In this document: positions 35,660-44,293 of the stretch, one piece after another
How the letters are laid out: each line of letters opens with the position of its first letter
Position numbering within the stretch: the stretch's first letter is position 1
NCBI GenBank assembly: GCA_016218915.1
Contig: JACRCQ010000045.1
Coordinates: 87,661 to 151,660 of the forward strand
DNA from: Deltaproteobacteria bacterium
GTDB lineage: Bacteria > Myxococcota_A > Polyangia > Polyangiales > Polyangiaceae
DNA length: 64,000 bases
Direction of reading: 5' to 3'
Translations under genes and position numbers: made by a program
Notes under the pieces: generated by a model
Database searches by the model: none
The model's input: only the letters and a program-made list of their open reading frames with translations
Told to the model about the DNA's origin: nothing

Positions 35660-36697
35660 GTGGCTCAAACGGAACCCAACCACATCACAGGGATTGAGAT
35701 CAGCGGTTTCCGCGGGATCAAGAAGGGGAACCTGGACGGGCTCGCACCGCTTACCGTGCTCGTGGGCACCAACTCGGCCGGCAAGAGCACGGTGCTTGAA
35801 GCGCTGTACCTTGGATTGACGGACCGCCCGATCGACGGCCTGTTCCATTGCATCCGGCGGAGACCCGACCTCGTCGACGGTGCGAAGTGGCTGTTCTTCG
35901 ACAAGAAGGCTGCGCAGATCCAGGCAGCGGTGCAGATCTCGCGCTCTGACCAAGCGATGCAGATAGTGCTTATCGCGGCTACGCGTCCGGCTGCGCCAAG
36001 CCAGCCTTGGCAGGCGCAGTTGACGGTGAACCTCCGAGTTGCTGGCGCTGGCAAGAAGCTCTTCGCCATAGCAACCCCGGTTCCCGGCCGCGTTTCTGGA
36101 GCACAGCCGAATAGCCCTACGCTTGGGGAACCCGGCTTGGTCCCCGACGTGCGTTTCATCGAATCCCTCGGCAGCCTGTCCGATGTCGCGCTGACAGACC
36201 GGCTCACTCAGGCCGCTGAGCAAGGACGCCGCGCCGAAGTCGACGCTCTCTTGGGCGACGTGCTCTCCAGAGACTTGCGCCTCGAAGTCCTCACCGCAGA
36301 GGGAGTCCCCTACGTCGGGCTCACGATGAAGGACGGAGCGTTCCCGCTCGGGGCGGTCGGCGATGGCATCCAACTGCTCGTGCGTCAGTGTCTCGAGCTG
36401 GCAGCTCTGCCAGGGGGCGTGGCGCTGGTGGAAGAGCCCGAAGCCCACAAACATCCTGCAGCCCTGCGGTCGACGGCCAAGGCGATCGTCGCTGCGGTGA
36501 AGCGAGGCGTGCAGGTCGTCCTGTCCACGCACAGCCTTGAGCTGATCGATGATCTCGTCAGCGAATGCAACGCCGAGTCTCTCGCAAAGATGGCGCTGTT
36601 CCGACTCAGCCTGTCGGACGGCCTGTTGCGCACCAGCCGATTGGCGGGGAGCGACGTGCAGGCCATGCGTTCCGACATCGCGGAAGACCTTCGATGA
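35660..36697 (+). CDS. OLD-type AAA/ABC ATPase, first gene of a two-gene module
   Basis: A 345-residue ATPase. Walker A is VGTNSAGKST at ~residue 38; a glycine-containing signature-like segment (LGAVGDGIQLLVRQ), Walker B with catalytic Glu (GGVALVEEPEAHKHP) and an H-loop (VVLSTHSLELID) follow. This is the AAA_15/AAA_21 pattern of OLD nucleases, Gabija GajA and PARIS AriA, but without a TOPRIM domain of its own. GTG start with GGAGAGG. The stop overlaps the ATG of the TOPRIM gene (ATGA). A defence role is likely but unproven. Confidence 0.85.
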   Translation: MAQTEPNHITGIEISGFRGIKKGNLDGLAPLTVLVGTNSAGKSTVLEALYLGLTDRPIDGLFHCIRRRPDLVDGAKWLFFDKKAAQIQAAVQISRSDQAMQIVLIAATRPAAPSQPWQAQLTVNLRVAGAGKKLFAIATPVPGRVSGAQPNSPTLGEPGLVPDVRFIESLGSLSDVALTDRLTQAAEQGRRAEVDALLGDVLSRDLRLEVLTAEGVPYVGLTMKDGAFPLGAVGDGIQLLVRQCLELAALPGGVALVEEPEAHKHPAALRSTAKAIVAAVKRGVQVVLSTHSLELIDDLVSECNAESLAKMALFRLSLSDGLLRTSRLAGSDVQAMRSDIAEDLR

Positions 36698-37454
36698 GCG
36701 ACAAGTCCGAAGCGGTGATCCTGTGCGAAGGGTACGACGACCGCGCGTTCTGGGCCGGGGGTTGGAGCACCTCGGCTGCCGGGACCTGAGCGAGGGCGGC
36801 AAGAATAAGCAGATCCTCGACCCGTGGGGAAAGAAGGTCAGGGACGGGCAGTTCGGCTTCGAATCCGCGGCCGGCGGCTTCATCAGAATCCTCCCATGCC
36901 TGGGCGATTCGAGAGTCCTCGCAAAGGTCAAAGGCCAACTCCTGCAACGAACTACCCAGGCGCTTCGGGTGCTCGTCGTGTCGCTCGATCTGGATGCTGA
37001 CGATTCATCGAGCAGGGAGCAGAGTTTCCGCGATCGAATCCTGGAAGCTGATCCAGACGCCAAGAGCAACAGCCCTCGCAGGATGACCCTCGCCGACGGC
37101 ACCCCAGTTCATCTCGCGCTCTGGGAAGCCAGAAGCGATGTGGCCGTGCTGCCGGCGAAGCAGACTCTCGAGCGCCTCGTTTGCTCAGCGATCCATGCGG
37201 CCTACCCAACGCGCGCACCGCACGTCGGCGATTGGTTGGCGCGGCGCCCGCCGGATTCGTCGCCGCCAGAGCTCACGCCGCCAATGGAGGCCAAAGCCCA
37301 CGCCTGGTCGCACGTCGCTGGATGGTATGCCGACAGGGGACTCGACGAGTTCTACCAGCGCCTGTGGAACGATGATTCGATAGCGCAGGCGTTGCGTGGC
37401 GAGCTCCAGAACAGCGGAGCCTGGAGTGTCGCCGAGTCGATCGCCTGTCGATAG
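36694..37454 (+). pseudogene. TOPRIM-type nuclease, single-base frameshift
   Basis: Reading starts MSDKSEAVILCEGYDDRAFW with the TOPRIM Glu in CEGYDD. After the codons for FWAG the frame shifts at a GGGGG run (~36757-36763) and a stop follows at ~36787. The -1 frame continues as LEHLGCRDLSEGGKNKQIL, carries the Asp pair in VVSLDLDADDSS and stays open to 37454. A lost T in GGGTGGTTGG would explain it. The total of about 252 residues fits a stand-alone TOPRIM protein paired with the ATPase. It could be a true mutation or an error in a G-run. A programmed shift is not favoured by the local bases. Confidence 0.8.
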
Positions 37455-37463
37455 GCGCAAGGC

Positions 37464-38381
37464 TCACTCCGCTGCGCCTTCAACCGCAGCAGGAACCGCT
37501 GGATACGCCTCGCGCAGGAACTCGAGGAGCATCCGGTTTACGAACTCCGGGTTGTCCTGGTTCGCGTTGTGCCCTGCACGCGGAATGATCGCGTGACGGC
37601 AACCCACTTCCCGCTCAATCCATCGTGGAGCCAACAGCTTGATGAGCCCAAAGGCGACCTGGTAGTCGTGGTCGCCGTGCATCAAGAGCAGCGGGCAGCG
37701 GATGCGGTAGCCCGGCTCGTAGTGGTAGCTGCCAAGAATGCCTGCCCAGATGCGTTCGCGATCCGCACGCGACACCTGACGGCTCGCGTGCTCGGCGTAG
37801 GCTCGCACGCTGTCGGACACGCCCGCGATCTCGCCCACGCTTCGGTGGTACATGTCTTCCGGGCAGAAGCGGAGCGCGGCTTGGGTGAAAGGCGCACCGA
37901 GCGTGAGCGCTGCAGGCTGCTCAAAGGTCAGGCACGTGCTCGAGATCATCGCGAGCGCGGCGACCCGCTTCGGGTACCGGAACTCGATCTCCTGGGCCAC
38001 GTAGCCGCCCATGGAATGGCCGACCAGCGCAGCTTGATCGGCGCCGACGTGATCGAGCAGCGCGAGCAGGTCCGCAGCAGCAATCCCTACCGAGAATCCC
38101 TCGCCGATCGGCTTGGACAGGCCGTGGCCGCGCACGTCCCACACGAGCACGCGCCAGTCGCGCGCGAGCACTGCCACCTGCGTTTCGAACAAGCGGTGGT
38201 CCATGGTGAAGCCATGGGTGAGCGCGATCCAGGGGCGCGTCTTGGGGCCAGCGGTCCAGTAGTGCAGCCTGCAGCCTTGGCGCTCGAGCACGCTGGGCGG
38301 GGACAGGACCGTGGTGGGGTCAGCGATCGTCGAAGCGCTTGGCATGTTGAATAGCTCTGGTTGTCTCAGTCCGTCGAGCAT
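37464..38381 (-). CDS. Alpha/beta-hydrolase
   Basis: A 305-residue hydrolase. The oxyanion region is LTHGFTMDH, the nucleophile elbow VGHSMGGYVAQE (Ser), the catalytic Asp is in MHGDHDYQV and the His in IPRAGHNANQDNPEF. The WDVRGHGLS loop is typical of the epoxide hydrolase/BioH-like subgroup. No signal peptide. The start is uncertain: the next ATG, 12 codons in (MPSAST), is equally good and neither has a clear ribosome site. Convergent with the TOPRIM gene. Substrate unknown. Confidence 0.88.
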   Translation of the reverse strand: MLDGLRQPELFNMPSASTIADPTTVLSPPSVLERQGCRLHYWTAGPKTRPWIALTHGFTMDHRLFETQVAVLARDWRVLVWDVRGHGLSKPIGEGFSVGIAAADLLALLDHVGADQAALVGHSMGGYVAQEIEFRYPKRVAALAMISSTCLTFEQPAALTLGAPFTQAALRFCPEDMYHRSVGEIAGVSDSVRAYAEHASRQVSRADRERIWAGILGSYHYEPGYRIRCPLLLMHGDHDYQVAFGLIKLLAPRWIEREVGCRHAIIPRAGHNANQDNPEFVNRMLLEFLREAYPAVPAAVEGAAE

Positions 38382-38423
38382 GTCAAGGAGCGCGCTTCAG
38401 CGGATCCATGCGATACTTCCGCG

Positions 38424-39224
38424 ATGCGACCGCCTCGATGGATCCCTGCTTCGGTCACCTGCCTGATCGCTCTGGTGTCTGCGATCGCGACGTCGAGCGC
38501 GCAGCAGCCTTCTTCCCCGTCCCCATCGCAGGGCTCGGCTTCTGCAGCCCCGAGCGCATCGCCACCTGCGGTCGGGAGCAGGTCGCGTCCGGCTGGGAGC
38601 GCATCGCCGACGGTTGGGAGTGCGTCGACTGCGGTCGGGAGCGGATCGCTGCTTCCGGTTGCCGGTGCAGCGCCGCTGCCTGCACCGAGCGCTCCGAGTC
38701 GTGTGATGGTTCACCTGCGGGCCGACGATCCGAACGCGGTGCTGCAGCTGCGCAAGCCGAACCCGGCGCTGGCAGGAGTCGACGGGTGGGAGCCAGCGTG
38801 CGCGTCCCCGTGCGGCGTGCAGCTCAATCCTGAGTATTCCTACCGGGTGGGCGGCGCAGGGCTGGCGTCGTCGTATGGGTTCACGCTGCCCAAGGGGCAT
38901 GAGACGGTGACTGTGCACGCGCGCACAGGAGGCGCTGGGCGGGAGTATTGGGGCGAAGCGCTCACGCTGACCGGGGCGACGTCGCTGCTGCTGGGCGCAG
39001 TGACGCTGACCACGTTGTTCCGAACCGATGCGATGAAGAACAACGAGCCAGGGGACACGGCGAGCACGATCCAGGTGGTGTGCATCTCGACGATGGCGCT
39101 TGGGGTGGTGATGATGGCGATCGGGCTTCCGCTCAGGCTTGGCGGGGGAACGAGCGTGCGGCTGGATCCGCCGACCGCCAAGACCGCCCGCGTGGGGCTG
39201 ACCCCGCGAGGGCTTGAGTTTTAG
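38424..39224 (+). CDS. Exported Ser/Ala/Pro-rich protein with two membrane helices
   Basis: About 266 residues. MRPPRWIPASVTCLIALVSA is a signal peptide ending near SSA. Residues ~25-90 are a Ser/Ala/Pro/Gly linker with GSAS and VGS(A/G) repeats. The middle (MVHLRADDPNAVLQLR, ~105-175) may be a small beta domain. Two hydrophobic helices (LTGATSLLLGAVTLTTLF and TMALGVVMMAIGLPLRL) sit near the C terminus. It looks like the PEGA/TPR membrane proteins of this genome but has no assigned domain. Function unknown. Confidence 0.72.
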   Translation: MRPPRWIPASVTCLIALVSAIATSSAQQPSSPSPSQGSASAAPSASPPAVGSRSRPAGSASPTVGSASTAVGSGSLLPVAGAAPLPAPSAPSRVMVHLRADDPNAVLQLRKPNPALAGVDGWEPACASPCGVQLNPEYSYRVGGAGLASSYGFTLPKGHETVTVHARTGGAGREYWGEALTLTGATSLLLGAVTLTTLFRTDAMKNNEPGDTASTIQVVCISTMALGVVMMAIGLPLRLGGGTSVRLDPPTAKTARVGLTPRGLEF

Positions 39225-39348
39225 GGTTACGGAGCCGCGAGCGTGAGAGAGCGGATCGCCACTGGCGCCCCTGCCGCCTTTCTGCCAAGGTGTCGCGTCG
39301 TTTTTCCACGGCGTTCGCTCGCCGGTTCCCTTTCGCAAGGACCACTCG

Positions 39349-39852
39349 ATGAAAATCCAGAACAACTCGTTTGTCGCCGTCCAGTACACGCTCACGCTCG
39401 ACTCCGGCGAAGTGGCTGACAAGTCCGAGCCCAATGAGCCGCTGTGCTTCCTGCAGGGCGCCGGCATGATCCTCCCCGGATTCGAGAAGAACCTCGACGG
39501 GCTCGAGGTGGGCCAGAGCGTGAAGTTCACGGTCGAAGCCGAGGACGGGTATGGCAAGCGCAGCGACGAGATGATCATCGAAGTGCCGCGCTCGCGGTTC
39601 CCGGATGACGTCGAGCTCAAGCCTGGGATGATGTTCGCAGGGCCGGGAGGACGCAGCTTCAGCGTTGCGGAAGTTGCAGGCGACACGGTGAAGGTCGACG
39701 CCAACCATCCGCTGGCGGGCGAGCGTCTTCACTTTGACGTGAAGGTCCAGGAAGTCCGGGAAGCGACCGAAGAGGACCTGGAGGCATTCGGAGGCGGAGG
39801 CTGCGGGTCAGGTTGCGAGAGCTGCGGCCATCACGGCCACGGCGAGTGCTGA
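39349..39852 (+). CDS. slyD: FKBP-type peptidyl-prolyl isomerase, SlyD family
   Basis: A 167-residue cytoplasmic chaperone-isomerase. The FKBP fold is visible in VAVQYTLTLDSGEVADKS and PLCFLQGAGMILPGFEKNL; the insert-in-flap region VEAEDGYGKRSDEMIIEVPR and ANHPLAGERLHFDVKV identify SlyD. The C-terminal FGGGGCGSGCESCGHHGHGE is a metal-binding Cys/His tail as in E. coli SlyD, which hands nickel to hydrogenases. CAAGGA lies 8 bases before the ATG. Confidence 0.94.
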   Translation: MKIQNNSFVAVQYTLTLDSGEVADKSEPNEPLCFLQGAGMILPGFEKNLDGLEVGQSVKFTVEAEDGYGKRSDEMIIEVPRSRFPDDVELKPGMMFAGPGGRSFSVAEVAGDTVKVDANHPLAGERLHFDVKVQEVREATEEDLEAFGGGGCGSGCESCGHHGHGEC

Positions 39853-39853
39853 G

Positions 39854-40495
39854 CTAGGGTTCGATCGTCAGAGCACAAGCTTGGGTGCGCGCGCCTGCGC
39901 GCTCGAGAATCTCCCTGTACCAATCCACCGTCACCCTGGTTCGATCACCGAGCGCGCGTGTGCCCCACACGATCGACACGGTTCGCGTGGTGCCTGCATG
40001 GGTCTTGGTGCGCTGCGCATCCTTGACCGCGTTGGCGCACGGCCCTTGCGCGTCGAACAGGCACAGGAGCCCTTCCAGATCGATCGACTGACCTGAGGCG
40101 TTGAACACGAAGGTCGCGCCCTTGGGAGCGATGCCGATGCGAAGCGGCGCAGCAGCGAGGTCGAGATCCACCACGCTGATGGGCAGGCCGCTGTGCAGCG
40201 ACACCACGTTGTTCGCGTCGACCGCTGGATTGATCGAGCCGAGGGCCCCTTCGCCTGCAGCGCGGATCAGGTACTCGGATGCGGGCTTGCTGCGTCCTGT
40301 AGGCTTGAATCCCCCGTGGCGAAGCAGATCCCGCACAGCAGCTCGCACCCGGTCATCGGACTTGAGGGGAGCCGGCGCGTCGAGCGAGAGCATCGCTGAC
40401 AGCCATGGCAGAGAGCCGAGCTCTCCCAGAGGCGAGGCAAAGGTCGTCAGCAGCGCACCGGCATCGAGCAGAGGATGGGATTCGACCGCGATCAT
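39854..40495 (-). CDS. B3/4 domain protein
   Basis: A 213-residue protein starting MIAVESHPLLDAGALL. The C-terminal half contains NNVVSLHSGLPISVVDLD and AAPLRIGIAPKGATFV, the hallmark of the B3/4 domain (the tRNA-binding fold of the phenylalanyl-tRNA synthetase beta subunit) found in stand-alone proteins. RSKPASEYLIRAA precedes it. It ends FDAQGPCANAVKDAQRTKTH, then a WGTRAL strand. It may act on or bind modified tRNA; no direct evidence. Convergent with slyD (stops 1 base apart). Confidence 0.85.
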   Translation of the reverse strand: MIAVESHPLLDAGALLTTFASPLGELGSLPWLSAMLSLDAPAPLKSDDRVRAAVRDLLRHGGFKPTGRSKPASEYLIRAAGEGALGSINPAVDANNVVSLHSGLPISVVDLDLAAAPLRIGIAPKGATFVFNASGQSIDLEGLLCLFDAQGPCANAVKDAQRTKTHAGTTRTVSIVWGTRALGDRTRVTVDWYREILERAGARTQACALTIEP

Positions 40496-40574
40496 GGCGG
40501 CAACATACTGGATGAGCGGCGCAGACGCACGTCTGCCAGATGCCGTCCACAGCACACTGGCGGCCAGGCGCCGG

Positions 40575-41444
40575 ATGACCCAGAATCGGGGAGTGAATCC
40601 AGCTCGCAAGAGAGCCAATAGCGCGGTGGGGAGACGGAGCCTGCTCGAGTGGCTTGGGGGTGCGAGCGTGCTCGCGCTCACCTCGCCGCTGATCGAAGCT
40701 TGCAGGCTGGAAGCGATCGAATCACCGCTGGGCGTCGGGGGGCTGCCGGATGCGGGCACAGATGGGCATACCGGCCCAGGCAAGGACGCTGCAGCAGACG
40801 CCTACGCCGAGGCGGGCAAGGACGCGACCGTGGACGGGTACGCCGATGCGGGCAACGATGCGGCGGCGTGCGGCTACGAGCCGGGAACTCTCACGCGCCC
40901 GGATCTGGTCAACTGGAATGTCCGGTCCATCGATCCACAGGACCTCGCCGCGATCCTGGCAGGGTGGAGCTTCAGCATCGACGGCCTGGTGAACAAGCCG
41001 CTGAAGGCGGGTTTCTGCGATCTGCGGGACATGGGGCTGGTGCACCAGGTGACCGACTTCCACTGCGTGGAAGGATGGTCGGTCTACGACGTTCCGTGGG
41101 ATGGGATCCTGCTGTCGGCGCTGCTGGATCAGGTGGGAGTGCTGCCGAGTGCGACGTACCTGAAGATCCACAGCTTTGGCGACAAGTACTTTGAGCAGCT
41201 GCCCATTGCGGTTGCGCGGGAGCCGAAGTCGATCCTGGCGATCGGGGTGGAAGGCGCGACGCTCCCCTTGGCGCATGGGTTTCCGGCGAGGGTCGTGGTT
41301 CCGCGGCTGCTAGGGTACAAGAACCCGAAGTTCGTGAACCGGATCGAGCTGGTCGACACGGTGCCTGGGGGATACTGGGAGCAGTACGGCTACACGTTGG
41401 AAGGGGAAGTGCCGCCCGAGCGATTGCGACCTGGCAAGTACTAA
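40575..41444 (+). CDS. Tat-exported molybdopterin oxidoreductase of the sulfite-oxidase fold (MsrP/YedY-like)
   Basis: A 289-residue protein. The twin-arginine signal GRRSLLEWLGGASVLAL is followed by an Asp/Gly/Ala-rich repeat linker (ADAYAEAGKDATVDGYADAG) that the usual MsrP lacks. The Mo-binding Cys is in TDFHCVEGWSVYDVPWDG, and VVVPRLLGYKNPKFVNRIEL is the C-terminal pterin region. It is expected to be periplasmic and to act on an S-oxide or similar substrate. No MsrQ-type haem partner is adjacent. Divergent from the B3/4 gene. Confidence 0.88.
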   Translation: MTQNRGVNPARKRANSAVGRRSLLEWLGGASVLALTSPLIEACRLEAIESPLGVGGLPDAGTDGHTGPGKDAAADAYAEAGKDATVDGYADAGNDAAACGYEPGTLTRPDLVNWNVRSIDPQDLAAILAGWSFSIDGLVNKPLKAGFCDLRDMGLVHQVTDFHCVEGWSVYDVPWDGILLSALLDQVGVLPSATYLKIHSFGDKYFEQLPIAVAREPKSILAIGVEGATLPLAHGFPARVVVPRLLGYKNPKFVNRIELVDTVPGGYWEQYGYTLEGEVPPERLRPGKY

Positions 41445-41453
41445 GGCCCGCAC

Positions 41454-41500
41454 GGGCAAGCCCTTCGGATGCTGGATCAGCCCCGCCTATGGGCTTGCCC
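41454..41500. terminator. Hairpin between convergent genes, candidate bidirectional terminator
   Basis: GGGCAAGCCC and GGGCTTGCCC form a perfect 10-base inverted repeat with a 27-base loop; the right arm itself lies in the palindrome ATGGGC-TT-GCCCAT. It is in the gap between the molybdopterin gene and the convergent TonB-like lipoprotein gene. No T-run follows, so the terminator call is tentative. Confidence 0.45.
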
Positions 41501-41528
41501 ATGGCACATATGTTGTACAGACGGGGCG

Positions 41529-42155
41529 CTATCGCAGAATGAAGGGGTGCGCGTACATCGTGGAGCAGGACTTGACAGGGTCCCGATGAAACTCCCAGTG
41601 GATGTGAACGTTACCGTCGGCTGACCGGATCGCGTCAGGAGCCTTGCCAAAGGGAGCGGCACGCTGGAGCGCATCGAGCACTGCGACGTCGAAAACCGCC
41701 ACCCCACTGCCTCGAATCACGCCGACTCGCGCGAGGCGTCCGTCGTCGCCAGCCACACTGATCTCTACCGAGGTGATCAGGTTGGGGTCGTTCAGGGAAT
41801 GAGTCGCGGGGAGCTGGGAGAGGGAAGCGAGGAACTGGTCTGCGAAGAGCGGATGGATGCGGTTGTGGATGGTGACCAGATAGGTTGCGAACGGCACGCG
41901 TGCGGCATTCAGGGCTATCTGATTGCCAGGGCGCACCGCGGACGAGTCCCCGACCAGCGAAATCTCGGGCAATGCCGCGTCCTGCGCCTCGGCATGCGCT
42001 TCCGCGCCGTGGGAGGCATCTGGCGATGGGAGCTCTGGCGGAGGCTGGGGCGGCGATGCAGCGATGGCGACCGGCTCCGGCTCACGCGCGGGAGAAGCCG
42101 CACATGAGGTCGTGGCCAGAAGGAGCAACGGGAGCAGGCACAGGCGCGACGTCAC
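41529..42155 (-). CDS. Lipoprotein with TonB C-terminal-like domain
   Basis: A 208-residue lipoprotein with a lipobox ATTSC at residues ~14-18 and a Pro/Glu/Ala-rich linker. Residues ~85-205 (FATYLVTIHNRIHPLFADQF, then VGVIRGSGVAVFDVAVLDAL, and HIHWEFHRDP) fit the TonB C-terminal fold found in TonB/TolA. A transmembrane N-anchor is replaced by a lipid anchor, so it is not a classical TonB. The partner is unknown. Convergent with the molybdopterin gene. Confidence 0.75.
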   Translation of the reverse strand: MTSRLCLLPLLLLATTSCAASPAREPEPVAIAASPPQPPPELPSPDASHGAEAHAEAQDAALPEISLVGDSSAVRPGNQIALNAARVPFATYLVTIHNRIHPLFADQFLASLSQLPATHSLNDPNLITSVEISVAGDDGRLARVGVIRGSGVAVFDVAVLDALQRAAPFGKAPDAIRSADGNVHIHWEFHRDPVKSCSTMYAHPFILR

Positions 42156-42231
42156 CGTTCGATGCTAGTGGCGGACGAGCTGGTGGGCAACGACCGGGTG
42201 CAATGTTACGCTGCTCGATGGAGGTCAGATC

Positions 42232-43503
42232 ATGGCCCGCTTTCTTCCCGCGTCTCTTGTGCTTGCCACCCCGTTCCTGCTGATGCTCGGGTGCAGCTCG
42301 AGCAGCGACAGCCCGCCCGCTTCGACGCCATCGGATCAGGACGCAGCCGCGCAAGAGGGTGGGAATGACGACGTAACGACCGAGGACGCGCCGGTGGAAG
42401 CACCTGCGCCGACCAAGGCGACGTTCGTCTCGGAGCAGTCGATCACGATCGCGTCGACCACGACCGATCACCTGGCGTTTCCGGACGTGACGCGGCTGAA
42501 GGATGGTCGCATCCTGCTCGTGTATCGCCAGGGTGCGAGCCACGTGGACGCGACCGGGCGGATCATGAAGCAGTTCGGCACTGCAGATGGCCTGACCTGG
42601 ACGCAGCCGGAGGTGCTGTACGACGAGAAGGACATCGACGATCGGGACCCGTCGGTGACCACGCTGTCGAACGGCGACGTGCTGGTCGACTACTTCCAGT
42701 ACAAGGTCATGAAGCTGGCGGACGGGGACATGTCGGTCCACCACATATTCGTGGGGAGATCGTCGGACGACGCAGCGACGTTCGGGCCTTTCACGCAGGT
42801 GAATCCTGGTAGCATGTCGCCGTCGAATCCGAAGCTGAGCTCCACGGGGCGGTGGGTCGACGACACGAACCAGGAGCTGATGGTGCAGGCGTGCTCGAGC
42901 GCGGTCCTGGAGGTGGGCGGGGAGCTGATCCTACCGGCCTACGGCGGCAATCCGCTGAATCTGAAGGACCTGGCCCATTGTCCGAAGTCCACGATCACGA
43001 TGTACACGAGCACCGACGGGGTGAAGTGGGCAGAGAAGCCTCTGACCTTTGACTTGTTGAACACGTGGCTTCAGGAGCCTGCGCTGCTGCGTCTGGCCAA
43101 TGGCACGACCCTGATGCAGGTCCGGACTGCCAAGGGGGCGAGCCCGAGCAATCCAGGAAAGATGATGCAGGCTACGTCGACCGACGACGCCAAGACGTTC
43201 TCGGCGCTGACATCGTTCCCGTTCGTGGGGCATGCGCCTGAGCTTGCGCAGATGAAGAGCGGGCTGGTCCTGAGCGGGTATCGTCAGCTCGACGATGCGT
43301 ACACGCAAGAGTGGGTATCGTTCTCATGGTCGCTGGATGACGGCAAGACCTGGAGCGAGCCTGTGCAGGTGGAGGACTGCGGCGCGCAGGAATGCGGATA
43401 TCCCTCGATCCTGGAGCTGGACTCGCAGCGGTTCCTGTTCGTGTACTACGCGCCAGGAGGGGCAGCGATCCAGGCAGTGGTATACAAGTATACGCTGGAG
43501 TGA
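42232..43503 (+). CDS. Sialidase-fold (BNR repeat) lipoprotein
   Basis: A 423-residue protein. Lipobox LLMLGC is followed by a Ser/Asp/Ala linker. A six-bladed sialidase/neuraminidase fold is suggested by RLKDGRILLVYR, SVTTLSNGDVLVDYF, TLMQVRTAKG and the Asp-box-like SLDDGKTWS near the C terminus. Catalytic Arg and Tyr of true sialidases cannot be assigned with confidence. Surface glycan binding or cleavage is plausible. Confidence 0.78.
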   Translation: MARFLPASLVLATPFLLMLGCSSSSDSPPASTPSDQDAAAQEGGNDDVTTEDAPVEAPAPTKATFVSEQSITIASTTTDHLAFPDVTRLKDGRILLVYRQGASHVDATGRIMKQFGTADGLTWTQPEVLYDEKDIDDRDPSVTTLSNGDVLVDYFQYKVMKLADGDMSVHHIFVGRSSDDAATFGPFTQVNPGSMSPSNPKLSSTGRWVDDTNQELMVQACSSAVLEVGGELILPAYGGNPLNLKDLAHCPKSTITMYTSTDGVKWAEKPLTFDLLNTWLQEPALLRLANGTTLMQVRTAKGASPSNPGKMMQATSTDDAKTFSALTSFPFVGHAPELAQMKSGLVLSGYRQLDDAYTQEWVSFSWSLDDGKTWSEPVQVEDCGAQECGYPSILELDSQRFLFVYYAPGGAAIQAVVYKYTLE

Positions 43504-43513
43504 AGGGCAGACG

Positions 43514-44143
43514 TCACACCCACGCTGCCAGGTAGCCGAGCACCTCAGGCTCCTTGGACGAGTATTGGTCGTTGATCACGACCCTGCGGGTGAACGGGGC
43601 GAAGCAGACCTCGTTGACACCGAGGAATGAGTTGCGGAAGTAGGCAATACGCGCCAGGGGTACCTTCTCGACCACGACCCGGGCGTCCTTGGGGCCGACC
43701 TTCATCACGCAGACATTGCCTCCCTCGAACAGGCGAGCCCAAAGCCGGGCCATGGCCCCGAGGCCGGTCCAGGGGGTGACGCCAGCGCCTCGAGCGAGAG
43801 TGCCCAGCGTGGCAAGCACCTTGACGATCGCCTTTTCGCCCACGCGCTTGCCTATCTTCTGGATCTCCGAAGGGGCGAGGCCGAGTCGATCGCAGGCGCC
43901 GTAGTGGGCCATGGCGATGGGTAGAGGGATGTCGGAGCTTGTGACAGCGGTGAGGATCGGCTGGTGAAACTCGTCAGGGAGCAGACGGATGTAGGAATCG
44001 AACAGGTCGAGATCGCGCAGGGCTTGGAGCGAGGCGACCAGGAGTATGCCTCGAATCGCGGTGACCGCAGGTGCATCAGCCCGCGGCTCGTTGAATGGAA
44101 CGATCGTCTCGAGCTTCGCAAAGCCTCCCGACGCTTTGGACAT
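43514..44143 (-). CDS. DUF2378-like protein (myxobacterial paralogous family)
   Basis: A 209-residue cytoplasmic protein without signal peptide. The arrangement RGILLVASLQALRDLDLFDS with LPDEFHQPILTA, a central helical part and NEVCFAPFTRRVVIND near the end resembles the TIGR02265/DUF2378 family, which is expanded in myxobacteria and has no known activity. Similarity is by pattern, not alignment. Convergent with the sialidase-like gene; divergent from the next lipoprotein gene. Confidence 0.6.
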   Translation of the reverse strand: MSKASGGFAKLETIVPFNEPRADAPAVTAIRGILLVASLQALRDLDLFDSYIRLLPDEFHQPILTAVTSSDIPLPIAMAHYGACDRLGLAPSEIQKIGKRVGEKAIVKVLATLGTLARGAGVTPWTGLGAMARLWARLFEGGNVCVMKVGPKDARVVVEKVPLARIAYFRNSFLGVNEVCFAPFTRRVVINDQYSSKEPEVLGYLAAWV

Positions 44144-44293
44144 GGCCAGGATGCTAGCACAGGCAACCGGGCGTGGCACCCTGGCGTGGGGCGCACTCCC
44201 GAGGCAACGCTCGTAGGAGCGAATGGGACGCTTGAGGTCCAAGGCGAATCTGGTAGGTTCGTGACCGCAAGTGCATCGACGGGAGACACCATC

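Noticed and set aside
36750..36790. Programmed -1 frameshift in the TOPRIM gene
   Set aside because: The run is not a X XXY YYZ slippery heptamer in the proper frame and no stimulatory structure is evident.
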